From the NCBI RefSeq assembly GCF_028640845.1, contig NC_080541.1, positions 9,390,435-9,454,434 on the forward strand: 64,000 bases of DNA, given 5' to 3'. Under the pieces are notes generated by a model, which worked only from the letters and a program-made list of their open reading frames with translations, did not search any database and was not told where the DNA came from. Position 1 is the stretch's first letter. Every line of letters begins with the position of its first letter. Shown piece after piece: positions 44,085 through 53,642 of the stretch. The stretch comes from Ahaetulla prasina (taxonomy: Eukaryota > Chordata > Lepidosauria > Squamata > Colubridae). The position numbers were made by a program, and so were the translations under genes.

Positions 44085-44310
44085 GGGTGTCCCAAAGGAG
44101 TTTTGGGTTGTTGTTTTTTTTTCAGGAGAAAAACTGGACTTTTTTTGTTTTTCTTTGAAGATGTTTCGCTTCTCATCCAAGAAGCTTCTTTAGCTCTGAC
44201 CGAAGAATCAGAGTCAGAGCTGAAGAAGCTTCTTGGATGAGAAGCAAAACATCTTCAAAGATAAAAAAGAAAGTCCAGTTGCCTCCTGAAAAAGCACTTT
44301 TGGAGCGTAC
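44085..44310. mobile_element. Palindromic element with two decayed hammerhead-like cores (family 2)
   Basis: Two arms face each other around about 44198: left arm 'gaaaaactggactttttttg...tttcgcttctcatccaagaagcttc', right arm its complement. The right core reads CTGAAGA (44220-44226), stem II GCTTCT/AGAAGC, then AAAA in place of GAAA. The left core (minus strand) has CTAAAGA but keeps GAAAC. Related to 1068-1250 and 6977-7150. Confidence 0.6.
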
Positions 44311-44407
44311 TGAGTGATTTACGGTTAAATTAAATTAAGCTTAGAAGGAGTGATTTTGTGATTCCTTCTACTAAATCTAGAAATATCTGACGTACTGCAT
44401 GCAACTC

Positions 44408-44618
44408 TTAGAATAGAATAGAATAGAATAGAATAGAATAGAATAGAATAGAATAGAATAGAATAGAATAGAATTTTTTATTGGCCAAGTGTGATTGGAC
44501 ACACAAGGAATTTGTCTTGGTGCATATGCTCTCAGTGTACATAAAAGAAAAGATACCTTCACCAAGGTACAACATTTACAACACAAATGATGGTCAATAT
44601 ATCAATATAAATCATAAG
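44408..44618 (-). mobile_element. CR1/L2-group LINE 3' end with (GAATA)n tail
   Basis: About 13 GAATA units (44411-44474), then the reverse complement of the CACTTGGCCAATAAA end. Only the 3' UTR is left. It closely matches 88-300. Confidence 0.85.
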
Positions 44619-44619
44619 G

Positions 44620-45250
44620 ATTCTTTCTTATGCTCTTCCTGATGAGCAAACGTTCTTTGGGTGCATTCAGCTGATAAATTTGGATGACTTTCTTTGAAAG
44701 AATAAAGAAAAAAATCCACTTTTCCAGCTAACCCTATTTGTCCGCAGAATCGCGTCTGGTTTAAAATGCAGAAGGGTTTTTTTTTCTCCCCTAACCTGCT
44801 TGTTTTCAGTATTTTGGTCATGTTTATTTTCCTCCTTCGTTGCTAACCGATATATGATCTACTTTGCTGTAAATAGCTGGTAGAATAAAAATGCAACTCT
44901 GCTGTAAATTATAGGTGGATTCTGGCTTCGGCCAATGTCACATTGCAAACTGAGTTACACTGATTTTCTTTGCTATGTAACTTCATAAAGTAGGGTCCAT
45001 ATTCCCATTTTTAAAAAAAAAAACAACAGCAACACACCAAATACTGCTTTGTGCGATATTTAATACATGGTCCTGTTTGCTATACTCAGCTGCTCTCTAA
45101 TTATAAGCTACATACTTGGGTTTCAGCATTTAAGAATAGTATGCTGCAGTAGGAAAACCCAGCCCATGGAGAGAAGCTAAGGGTGATACCACCATGGTCA
45201 GTAAGAGAAATAGCTTCTACCAAATATTTTCTAGAGGTACAGATTAGATA
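44620..45250. other. No feature seen
   Basis: AT-rich, apparently unique sequence without long frames or repeats that I recognise. Confidence 0.4.
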
Positions 45251-45251
45251 C

Positions 45252-45645
45252 AGATTAACAGAGTTGGAAGGAACCTTGTAGGTCATCTAGTCCACCCCAC
45301 CCACCCAAGCAGGAGACCCTACACCATTTCTGACAAATGGCAGTCCAATCGTTTCTTGAAAGCCTCCAGTGATGAAGCTCCCACAACTTCAGAAGGCAAA
45401 TTCTATTCCACTGGTTGATTGTTCTCGTTGTCAGAAAATTCCTCCTTATTTCTAGGTTGAATCTCTCCTTGGTCAGTTTCCATCCATTATTCCTTGTCTG
45501 GCCTTCAGGTGCTTTGGAAAACAACTTGATCCCCTTCCTCTCTATGGCAGCCCCTCAAATATTGGAAGACTGCTATCATGTCTCCCCTGGTCCTTCTCTT
45601 CACTAGACCAGCCATGCCCAGTTCCTGTAACCGTTCATAAAGGTG
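45252..45645 (-). mobile_element. CR1 LINE 3' end
   Basis: Minus frame 45255-45524 begins MFSKAPEGQTRNNGWKLTKE and has FNLEIRRNFLTTRTINQWN, the CR1 ORF2 C-terminus, followed by the 3' UTR (GTTGGAAGGAACCTTG on the plus strand). 5'-truncated. Confidence 0.85.
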
Positions 45646-45763
45646 GCCCCAACATTGTGGACCTCACCTGGTGTTCTGTCAGGTTGTCAACACAAAACAT
45701 GAATGGAAGCTGCAACCATTCATGTGGGATACTGATGGTGAAGAAAATGACATCCATTCAAGG

Positions 45764-45767
<4 letters not shown>

Positions 45768-45810
<43 letters not shown>

Positions 45811-46493
45811 TCTCTCTCTCTTTCTTTCTCTCTCTCTCTCTCTCTTTCTTTCTTCTTCCTCTCTTTTTCTTTCTTTCTTTCCTTCCTTCCTTCCTTCCTT
45901 CCCTCCCTCCCTCTTTCTTTCTTTCTCTCTCTCTCTTTCTTCTCTCTTTCTTTTTCTTTCCTTCCTTCCTTCCTTCCCTCCCTCCCTCTTTCTTTTCTTT
46001 TCTTTTCTTTTCTTTTCTTTTCTTTCTCTCTTTCTTCTTTCTTTTCTTTTCTTTTCTTTTCTTTTCTTTTCTTCCTTCCTTCCTTCCTCCCTCCCTCCCT
46101 CTTTCTTTTCTTTCTCTCTCTCTCTTTCTTCTTTCTTTTCTTTTCTTTTCTTTCCTTCCTTCCTTCCTTCCTCCTCCCTCCCTCCATCCCTCCCTCTTTC
46201 TCTTTCTTTTCTTCTTTCTTTTCTTTTCTTTTCTTTCTGTCCTTCCTCCTCCCTCCCTCCCTCTTTCTTTTCTTTTCTTTTCTTTCTCTCTCTCTCTTTC
46301 TTCTTTCTTTTCTTTTCTTTTCTTCCTTCCTTCCTTCCTTCCTTCCTTCCTTCCTTCCTTCCTTCCTTCCCTCTCTCCCTCCCTCCCTCCCTCCCTCTTT
46401 CTTTCTTTCTTTCTCTCTTTCTTTCTCTCTTTCTTTCTCTCTCTCTCTTTCTTCTTTCTTTTTCTTTCTTTCTGTCCTTCCTTCCCTCCCTCC

Positions 46494-46530
<37 letters not shown>

Positions 46531-46535
46531 CTTCT
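45768..46535 (+). repeat. Long polypyrimidine tract ((CT)n, (CTTT)n, (CCTT)n, (TTTTC)n)
   Basis: About 770 bp nearly without purines on the plus strand. The very long Ser/Leu/Phe (plus) and Arg/Lys/Glu (minus) frames across it arise from composition and are not genes. Confidence 0.95.
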
Positions 46536-46867
46536 TCCCACTAACCATGACTTCCTCGATCCTGGGTCCAGTTTCTCCAGCCAGAGGGCATGCTTGGATG
46601 CCATTGTGGTGGCTTTTCTGCATCGTTTAGACATTTGCATGGATTTGGAGGAGCTGCTCTTGCAGGAAGGTGTGGTCCTGGCCAGCAGTGGAACAATGCT
46701 TCCCGTTACAACTCATGCTCGCTCCTTCTGGACAAGTTTCTCAGTTGGGCTTCATGCGAATGGCTTGTCCTTTTGCTTGACAAGAATCCTACCCAACTGA
46801 AAGCAGAGTCAATGAGGATAATTCTGAATATAGATGGTTCTCAGATAGCTTTGAGGCTTTCTATTTA

Positions 46868-47108
46868 TTACAGAGAGCCAGTTTCATGTAGAGGTTAAGG
46901 AACCAGAAGATTGTGAGATCTAGATCCAGGTGCAGTCCAGTCTTGGGTAGGAAGCCAGGGGTGTCACCTTGAGCCAGTCACTCTCCCTCAGCTCCAGGAA
47001 GGAGGCAATGGCAAATAAACCATGCCAAGAAAACTTCAGGGACTATTCTGTGCAGTTTCCAGGAATCAAAAACTGATTCAACAGTGCCCAAACAAACAAA
47101 TAAACAAA
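46868..47108 (+). mobile_element. Sauria-type SINE
   Basis: tRNA-like head 'agagccagtttcatgtagaggttaa' with box A, box-B-like 'gagatctagatcc', then 'gccagtcactctccctcagc', 'ggaggcaatggcaaa' and 'gccaagaaaacttcagggac', in the order of the squamate Sauria SINE. It ends in (CAAA)n. Diverged. Confidence 0.75.
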
Positions 47109-47124
47109 AAATCCTTCCATAAAC

Positions 47125-47800
47125 CATAAATATTCTCTCCTTGGTTAGTTTCCATCCATTGCTTCTTGTCTTGCCTTTTGGTGCTTTGGAAAATAACTTG
47201 ACCTTTCATCTTTGTAGGTGTTGTGTCTGCGCCCCTCGAGCTGGGCTCTCTGCCAAAAAGTGACTTGGAAAGTGAGGGGGAAGGGCCATCAGGACTTACC
47301 TCGGGAGCACCGGCTTCCCTGGCTCAGCTCCAGGAGCCAGAGGCAGGCCAGGTGGAGGAGATAACAAGGCCTCCGTCCCCTGACTCTTCCCCCCCCAGGC
47401 CACGCCTCCAGACCCGGCTGATGGCAATCAGGCCTGGCTGGACCCTAGGTTTCGTAGGCAGGAGAGGCGGGAACAACAGAAGCAGGGATGGGGCAGGCCT
47501 AGGAAGTGCTGAGTCATGGAGCCACACCCCACAGGATATAAAACCAGTGAGGGCTGCGATGCCGCTTCGTAGCAGGCAAAATCAACTGCTTAACTAGAGA
47601 TGAAGTACTGTTTGTTCCTGGGTGACTCATCGGCATCAAGGGAGATAACAGAGTCACTTGGCATATGCTTGCTAGTTTGCTGACAGAGCTGATAGTGCCG
47701 GCTAATTAAGCCATCGCTCGGATGAAGGCGAAGGGGGACAGAACAATAGGAGCCCCTGAAATATCAGAACACTCCTATCAATGGCTAAATACTCAGAAGC
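47125..47800 (-). mobile_element. CR1 fragment split by a solo LTR
   Basis: 47125-47218 and 47751-47800 are consecutive parts of the CR1 C-terminal region on the minus strand; the solo LTR 47219-47745 sits between. Confidence 0.75.
47219..47745 (+). mobile_element. Solo LTR inside CR1
   Basis: 527 bp, TGTTGTGTCTGCGCC ... GGGGACAGAACA; flanks gtagg / atagg (5 bp, one mismatch). TATA-like 'ggatataaaacc' at about 47532. Same family as the interrupted LTR at 60910-61270 and a relative of 27890-28470. Confidence 0.88.
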
Positions 47801-47954
47801 ATCTAGGATGAATGGATAGATGGATGGATGGATGGATGGATGGATGGGAAGTTCTTGAAATGCCACATAAATCCCTTCTGATGCAAATGTGCTCCCATAA
47901 GGCTTCCCTCAATGATCTGCTCTTGCTTGTACTTGCAAGTACAATATTCTATAC

Positions 47955-48663
47955 CAGCGATTGCTAAGTGTGAGCACCTGAACCCCCAAAATGCAATGTG
48001 TGTGCAGTCCCCTGCATGCTCCCTGTGCATGCACACAGCCCCCCTCAAGTGCCCTGCTCCTCAGTGCATGTGTGCAGCCAGTGTGCAGCCAGTGGTGTGC
48101 AGCCAACTTAATGTTGCTCACGCCGATGGGCGCTTCACATTACTGTTACAATGTAATAAGGGTTAACCAGAGAGGCAGTTTCTGTAAGCAGGGCAATAAA
48201 AATTAGGCTAGAAACAACACCAGAATGTTTCAGTTCCTTACAGGATTAGCCCTGTAAAGTGGAAAAAAACCAAAATAAGATTTCTTCCAACAATCGGTTC
48301 TCCGAACTGCTTAGAAAGTTAATACCCGGTTCTCCCAAATAGGTGTGAACCGGCTGAATCCCACCACTGTTTGCAGCCCACCACATGCACCCCAGTCCCT
48401 GCACATGTGCACGTGCCCCTCGTACACACCCCGCCCCCCCCGCATGCGGCCCCAGCATGTGCCCCACGCCCCACAAATGCATGCGCAGCCCCCTGCAAGC
48501 ATTCCCTGCATGGGCATGCACCCCCACCGCACACGCCCCACCCCCTGCGCATGCGCAGCAGAGGCCCAAAGATGAGCTGGTCAGTGGGAGATGTGCGTGC
48601 ATGCGCAGCAGAGCTGAAGAGGGGCGGTGGCTCACGTGCCATACTGTAGGTTCGCCATCACGG
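47955..48663. mobile_element. GC-rich hAT-like element with a nested fragment
   Basis: Starts CAGCGATTGCTAAGTGTGAG and ends GTAGGTTCGCCATCACGG; flanks ttctatac (47947-47954) and ttctatgc (48664-48671), 7 of 8 identical. A piece of the CAGTGGTGGG family (48290-48370) sits inside. Resembles 60435-60874 at the ends. The CpG-rich and CGCATGC-rich interior is not coding. Confidence 0.6.
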
Positions 48664-48784
48664 TTCTATGCAATATAAATATAAAGAAAGGACTTTTTAT
48701 CATGTATGGTGGACGTGTGATAAAGCAAAGAAATATTGGAGTAAGATTCATATCTTAATACAGAAAACTTTTTTTTTTTTTTTT

Positions 48785-50350
48785 AGTAAAAAAGTTTTAT
48801 TTTCATTTTTCAACAACCTATTCAATATACAGTCTCTTATTCAACATTAGTCATTAACTTTCATTTGTTACTTATTCGGACCTGCCCAGCTACCACTTCC
48901 TTCCTTAACAAACCTTTCCTCCTCCCTTCTCTACTTTCTTCTACTTTCTTCATCCTTCCTTGCCTTCGCTTTTCTACATCCTCTCCTCCTTCCCTACTCT
49001 TCTCTTCCACCCTTTCTAACCCTCTCTCTTTCCCTTTCTTCTTCCTCTCCTTTCCCCTTTTCTTCCCCTCTCTTTCCTATCTACTTTCTTCCTTCACTCT
49101 CTCCTCTCCCTTTCCATTCCCTTCTGAAATGGCAGCTGAGCAGCCCCGATTTCATTTCAAATTATTTCTATTTCTTAATTACATATCTTCAATCATTCCT
49201 TTACATTGATCCTTCATCTCCCCCCCTCTCCCCCCTTCCCCTCCCTCCCCCCTCCCACCCCCCAAGACTTCCCAGAACAAAGTACAGGGTATAAGATTAA
49301 CAATCATAAATTAAAATACAACATAAGTCATAATCCATAGTCACTCCTCTCTCTAAGACCTTAACTCCCCTTCCAGAAACAAAAAAGTACATTCTTCTTC
49401 CAGTCCATTATATATCAGTCCATTCCACTCCTAAAATCTTCAGAATCTTCCAATTACCGTATATACTCGAGTATAAGCCGAGTTTTTCAGCACGTTTTTT
49501 GTGCTGAAAAACGTCCCCTCGGCTTATACTCGGGTCTATACGGCTTATACTCGAGTTTTGTTTTTTTTTAAGCCCCTCGGCTTATACTCGAGTATATACG
49601 GCTTATACTCGAGTTTTTTTTTTTTTCTTTTTTTCACATTTTACCGGACGGCGCGGGGAAGCCCTGCCGGTGCAGTGAGAGGGCGGGGCGGGGGACCCGC
49701 CAGCCTTCTCAGCTGAGGGAGGGAGGCTTTCCCCAACCGGTAGGTGCCTCATTTCCCACCCTCGGCTTATACTCGAGTCCCCAGTTTACCCCAGTTTTTG
49801 GGGTAAAATTGGGGACCTCGGCTTATACTCGGATCGGCTTATATTCGAGTATATACGGTATATACATTGTAAGCCGCCCTGAGTCTTCGGAGAAGGGCGG
49901 GGTATAAATGTAAACAAAAAAAAAAAAAATAGTATTTCCAGTTCATCAATAAAATACATAGTTTTTAATATCCAATCTTCATCAATTAACACCAAATATA
50001 TATCAATCCATTCCACTCCTGAAGTCTTCAGAATCTTATAGTTTTTAATATCCAATCTTCATCGATCAAGACCAAGACGATATTCCATCTTCCAGTATTC
50101 ATCAGAAATTCTTTTATAATATACCTTTCTTCCTTAAACAGTCTCCCAAATATAATTCATATTTCCAGCTTAAATTCTTAAATTTTTATCCAATCTCCAA
50201 AAATAAACAATATTCTATCTTCTCATATCTTTAATATCACTTACATAAATCAAATAACATTGCTAATATTAATATTTCTTCAATTTACCTTACATCTGTC
50301 AAATAACATTATTAAAATTATAACTTATATCCAAAATATATAAATTATAA
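48785..50350 (-). mobile_element. 5'-truncated L1 3' end inserted in L1
   Basis: Poly-T at 48770-48784 marks the 3' tail on the minus strand; the C-rich run 49215-49265 is the G-rich L1 3' UTR. Flanked by a direct repeat of about 30 bp that includes attcatatcttaatacag (48747 region and 50370 region), a target-site duplication. It carries a palindromic DNA element (49456-49860). Confidence 0.8.
49456..49860. mobile_element. Foldback DNA element (CTCGGCTTATACTCGAG repeats)
   Basis: Inverted ends ACCGTATATACTCGAGTATA / TATTCGAGTATATACGGTA; several copies of CTCGGCTTATACTCGAG inside. A GC-rich middle (49650-49740) lies between the arms. It is followed by a GCCGCCCTGAGTCTTCGGAG SINE/L2 tail piece (49868-49928). 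No transposase. Superfamily unassigned. Confidence 0.75.
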
Positions 50351-50597
50351 CAATTAAATTCTATTAAGATTCATATCTTAATACAGAAAACTTTTAAAGT
50401 AAATATAGAAAGAAAAGAAAAGAAAACCAGAGACTTGGTTCTTTTGGGAACAAGACTTGGGGGGAAAAAATTTGGAACTCTGATATTTTATATGTTGATG
50501 GCAACAAGACTACTGTATGCACAGAAATGGAAGGTCATCTCAATTTCCACCATGGATGAATGGCTGCAAAAAAGGATGAAGTTAGCAGAGATGGGCC

Positions 50598-50850
50598 TCT
50601 GGTGGCTCAGCAGACTAAGTCTGTCTGTTATTAACACAGCTGCTTTCAATTACTGCAAGTTCAAGTCCCACCAGGCCCAAGGTTGACTCAGCCTTCCATC
50701 CTTTATAAGGTAGGTAAAATGAGGACCCAGATTGTTGGGGGGCAATAAAAGTTGACTTTGTATATAATATACAAATGGATGAAGACTATTGCTTAACACA
50801 GTGTAAGCCGCCCTGAGTCTTCGGAGAAGGGTGGGATATAAATTCAAATT
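50598..50850 (+). mobile_element. tRNA-derived SINE with L2-like 3' tail
   Basis: Head 'gcctctggtggctcagcaga' (box A) and 'gcaagttcaagtcccacc' (box B), then 'gactcagccttccatccttt' and the tail TGTAAGCCGCCCTGAGTCTT ... AAATTTAAAAAAAGG. Same family as 43548-43808. Sits in an L1 fragment. Confidence 0.85.
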
Positions 50851-51357
50851 TAAAAAAAGGAAAATGGCCAAATCGACTGCTTTGATGAAAGAAACAAAAT
50901 GCAAGTACTTTCATTTCTACTTGGAAACCGTTTCTGGACTTTGTGCTTGAGGTGGGAAAAATATGAAACTTTGATGTTGGGCTTTACCGATTAGACAGAC
51001 TTGTTATTATAGAAATGGTTAGTTTCTATTATTATGAAAAAGTAACAAGTTGAAGGTAGATGTTAATGCTTTATTTTACTGCACCAAAGGAGTTGCAAAT
51101 CAATGCCACTGTTTTTCTTTTTCCTGTGTTTTCCCCCACTGTCCTACTTCCCTTTTTCCTTCAATAATTTTCCTATTTACTTTTGTATTCTCTTTGTATG
51201 TCGTATTATAAATTAATAAAAAAATAAGGAAGATTGCAAATGCAATATTCTGCTGGCACTTCCAAGTGAAACAGGTTGTAAAGCAGGTGGCAAGGAATGT
51301 TGTTGCTCTAGAGAAGACATGCAATGATTAGACGAAGGAGCTTTGCAAAGTCATTAA

Positions 51358-51735
51358 TAGTCTTCGATTTACAAGAGTTCGTTTAGTGACTGTCCCAAGT
51401 TACACCAACATTGGGGGAAAAAAAATGACTCATTTTTCACACCACCATTGCAGCATCCCCATTGTGGTCACGTGATCAAAATTTGGATGCTTGGCAACCA
51501 GTTCATACTGATAATGATTGCAATGTCTCGAGATCATGGGATCACCAGACAAGCAAAGTCAATGGGGAAGCTGGATTCACTGAACGTGTTTCTAACCTAA
51601 CCACTGCAGTGGTTCACTTAACAAGGGTGGCAAGAAAGGTCATAAAATGGGGCAAAATTCATTTAAAATTGTCTCTCTTAACAACTGAAATTTTGGGCTC
51701 CCATGCGATTATAAGTAGAGGACTACCTTTATTGA
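51358..51735. mobile_element. Non-autonomous DNA transposon
   Basis: Begins TAGTCTTCGATTTACAAGAG and ends GATTATAAGTAGAGGACTA, diverged inverted ends, with internal GTTTAGTGAC / GTCACGTGATC / AGTCAATGGGGAAGC words typical of a squamate miniature element family. Likely TA target. No frame. Confidence 0.65.
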
Positions 51736-51744
51736 AAATCTTTA

Positions 51745-51859
51745 CCGCCTTCAGAAGTTGTGGGTGCTCCATCACTGGAGGATTTTAAGAAGTTGCTGGA
51801 CAGCCACTTGTCTGAAATGACATAGGGTCTCCTGCTTGAACAAGGGGTTGGACTAGAAG

Positions 51860-51862
<3 letters not shown>
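51745..51862 (+). mobile_element. CR1 LINE 3' end fragment
   Basis: CAGAAGTTGTGGGTGCTCCA ... GTTGGACTAGAAGAC, then a (CA)n/(TA)n microsatellite (51862-51893) at the tail. Confidence 0.85.
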
Positions 51863-51893
<31 letters not shown>

Positions 51894-52128
51894 GTTTTCT
51901 GAGGTTTTCGCAGGTGTTTGTATGTAGGTCTTTGGTTATTCGGGTTTTCTCCCGCGTAAAATTGGAAGTGTCTTGGTGACGTTTCGACGAAGTCTCATTC
52001 GTCATCTTCAGGCTTCAGCCGTGCTCCCAGAAGCACGGCTGAAGCCTGAAGATGACAAATGAGACTTCGTCAAACGCCGCCAAGACACTTCCAATCTTAC
52101 ACGGAGAAAACCCGAACAACCAAAGACC

Positions 52129-52196
<68 letters not shown>

Positions 52197-52313
52197 TTTG
52201 GTTGTTCGGGTTTTCTCCGTGTAAGATTGGAAGTGTCTTGGCGGCGTTTGACGAAGTCTCATTTGTCATCTTCAGGCTTCAGCTTCGTGCTCCCAGAAGC
52301 ACGAAGCTGAAGC

Positions 52314-52347
52314 CTGAAGATGACGAATGAGACTTCGTCGAAACGTC
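52314..52347 (+). ncRNA. Hammerhead-like core, family 1 (best plus-strand copy)
   Basis: CTGAAGA 52314-52320; stem II GACGAA (52322-52327) with TTCGTC (52334-52339) around loop TGAGAC; GAAA 52340-52343; then CGTC. ACGU is self-complementary, as in minimal hammerheads that act as dimers with C as the cleavage-site base. Stem I to the next arm is weak (two pairs), so self-cleavage is uncertain. Confidence 0.5.
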
Positions 52348-52370
52348 GCCAAGACACTTCCAATCTTCTA

Positions 52371-52633
52371 GGAAGTGACAATGATATTTGGTATTGTGTT
52401 GGTTTTCCTTATTCTCCTTTGTATGATATTCTGATTATTCTTGACCCTTCTTTATTGCGTATGTAAGATTGATAAACTTAGCTACTTCGTATCACCTGCT
52501 TGCCATATGGCTGTTGTATGTGTTTAAAATTTTGAGTAAAATTCTTATCTTGTATAAGAAAAATGAAAATTTACCATACCTGATATGTATTTGTATAAAC
52601 CTTTTTTGACCAATAAAAACTTTTTGGAAAAGA
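52371..52633 (+). mobile_element. Short retro-inserted fragment within the palindrome array
   Basis: Interrupts an arm: 'agacacttccaatctt' occurs at its left edge (about 52355-52370) and again at 52634-52650, a 16-bp target duplication. The insert ends CCAATAAAAACTTTTTGGAAAAG, an A-rich 3' end. It is probably a LINE 3' UTR piece. Confidence 0.7.
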
Positions 52634-52713
52634 AGACACTTCCAATCTTACACGGGAGAAAACCCGAACAACCAAAGACCTATATACAAACACCCGTGAA
52701 AACCTCAGAAAAC

Positions 52714-52760
<47 letters not shown>

Positions 52761-52780
52761 TGTATGTATGTATGTATGTA

Positions 52781-52825
<45 letters not shown>

Positions 52826-52874
52826 TTGGTTATTCGGGTTTTCTCCCGCGTAAAATTTGAAGTGTCTTGGCGAT

Positions 52875-52905
52875 GTTTCGACGAAATCCCATTCGTCATC
52901 ATCAG
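52875..52905 (-). ncRNA. Hammerhead-like core with canonical CUGAUGA (minus strand)
   Basis: Read on the minus strand: CTGATGA (52905-52899), stem II GACGAA/TTCGTC around TGGGAT, GAAA (52879-52876), then CATC. The box matches the canonical hammerhead CUGAUGA exactly. The other plus-strand arms at 52046 and 52940 and 53190 have lost the G of GAAA. Confidence 0.5.
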
Positions 52906-53007
52906 GCTTCAGCCGTGCTCCCAGAAGCACGGCTGAAGCCTGAAGATGACGAATGAGACTTCGTCAAACGCCGCCAAGACACTCTAATTTTACGCGGAGA
53001 AAACCCG

Positions 53008-53071
<64 letters not shown>

Positions 53072-53570
53072 TCTTTAGTTGTTCGGGTTTTCTCCGTGTA
53101 AGATTGGAAGTGTCTTGGCGACGTTTCGAAGTCTCATTTGTCATCTTCAGGCTTCAGCCGTGCTCCCAGAAGCACGGCTGAAGCCTGAAGATGACGAATG
53201 AGACTTCGTCAAACGCCGCCAAGACACTTCCAATCTTACACGGAGAAAACCCGAACAACCAAAGACCTATATACAAACACCGTGAAAACCTCAGAAAACA
53301 TATATATATATATATATATATATATGTCTGTCTGTCTGTCTGTCTTTGATTATTGGGTTTTCTCCGTGTAAGATTGGAAGTGTCTTGGCGACGTTTTGAC
53401 GAAGTCTCATTCGTCATCTTCAGGCTTCAACCGTGCTCCCAGAAGCACGAAGCTGAAGCCTGAAAATGACGAATGAGACTTCGTCGAAACGTCACCAAGA
53501 CACTTCTAATTTTACGCGGGAGAAAACCCGAATAACCAAAGACCTACATACAAACACCTGCAAAAACCTC

Positions 53571-53573
<3 letters not shown>

Positions 53574-53641
<68 letters not shown>

Positions 53642-53642
53642 G
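53574..53642 (+). repeat. (GATA)n microsatellite
   Basis: About 17 uninterrupted GATA units next to the palindrome array. GATA/GACA repeats are the core of the snake Bkm satellite. Confidence 0.95.

Larger units (their letters stand above)
48664..51235 (+). mobile_element. L1 3' fragment with nested insertions
   Basis: 48676-48783 (FYHVWWTCDKAKKYW) and 50370-51235 (FILLVMATRLLYAQKWK-like, ISTMDEWLQKRMKLAEM) are one L1 C-terminus plus 3' UTR ending TAATAAAAAAATAAGG. It is split by a minus-strand L1 3' end (48785-50350) and by a SINE (50598-50845). Confidence 0.8.
51890..53575. mobile_element. Array of large palindromes with hammerhead-like cores (Penelope-type terminal repeats?)
   Basis: Four palindromic units centred near 52027, 52294, 52924, 53168 and a fifth near 53435. 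Each arm reads outward from a GTGCTCCCAGAAGCAC hairpin: GAAGCCTGAAGATGACGAATGAG, ACTTCGTCGAAACGTCGCC, AAGACACTTCC, GGAGAAAACCCGAA, ACCAAAGACCTA, then often TACAAACACC and CAGAAAACATATA. (TA)n, (TATG)n and (TGTC)n tracts separate the units. The arms carry CUGANGA/stem II/GAAA. No reverse transcriptase or GIY-YIG domain is in the window, so assignment to Penelope-like elements is inference. Confidence 0.65.

Noticed and set aside
45657..46640. Four overlapping frames of about 300 residues on both strands
   Set aside because: They consist of Ser/Leu/Phe or Arg/Lys/Glu strings produced by the polypyrimidine tract; no domain and frames on both strands of the same DNA.
47990..48680. Cys/His/Pro-rich frames resembling a zinc-binding protein
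   Set aside because: The region is a GC-rich hAT-like element with inverted ends and an 8-bp duplication; all six frames are open by composition.
52736..52830. Repeats and palindromes as a CRISPR-like array
   Set aside because: The repeat units are microsatellites and transposon arms, there are no uniform spacers, and the genome is vertebrate.
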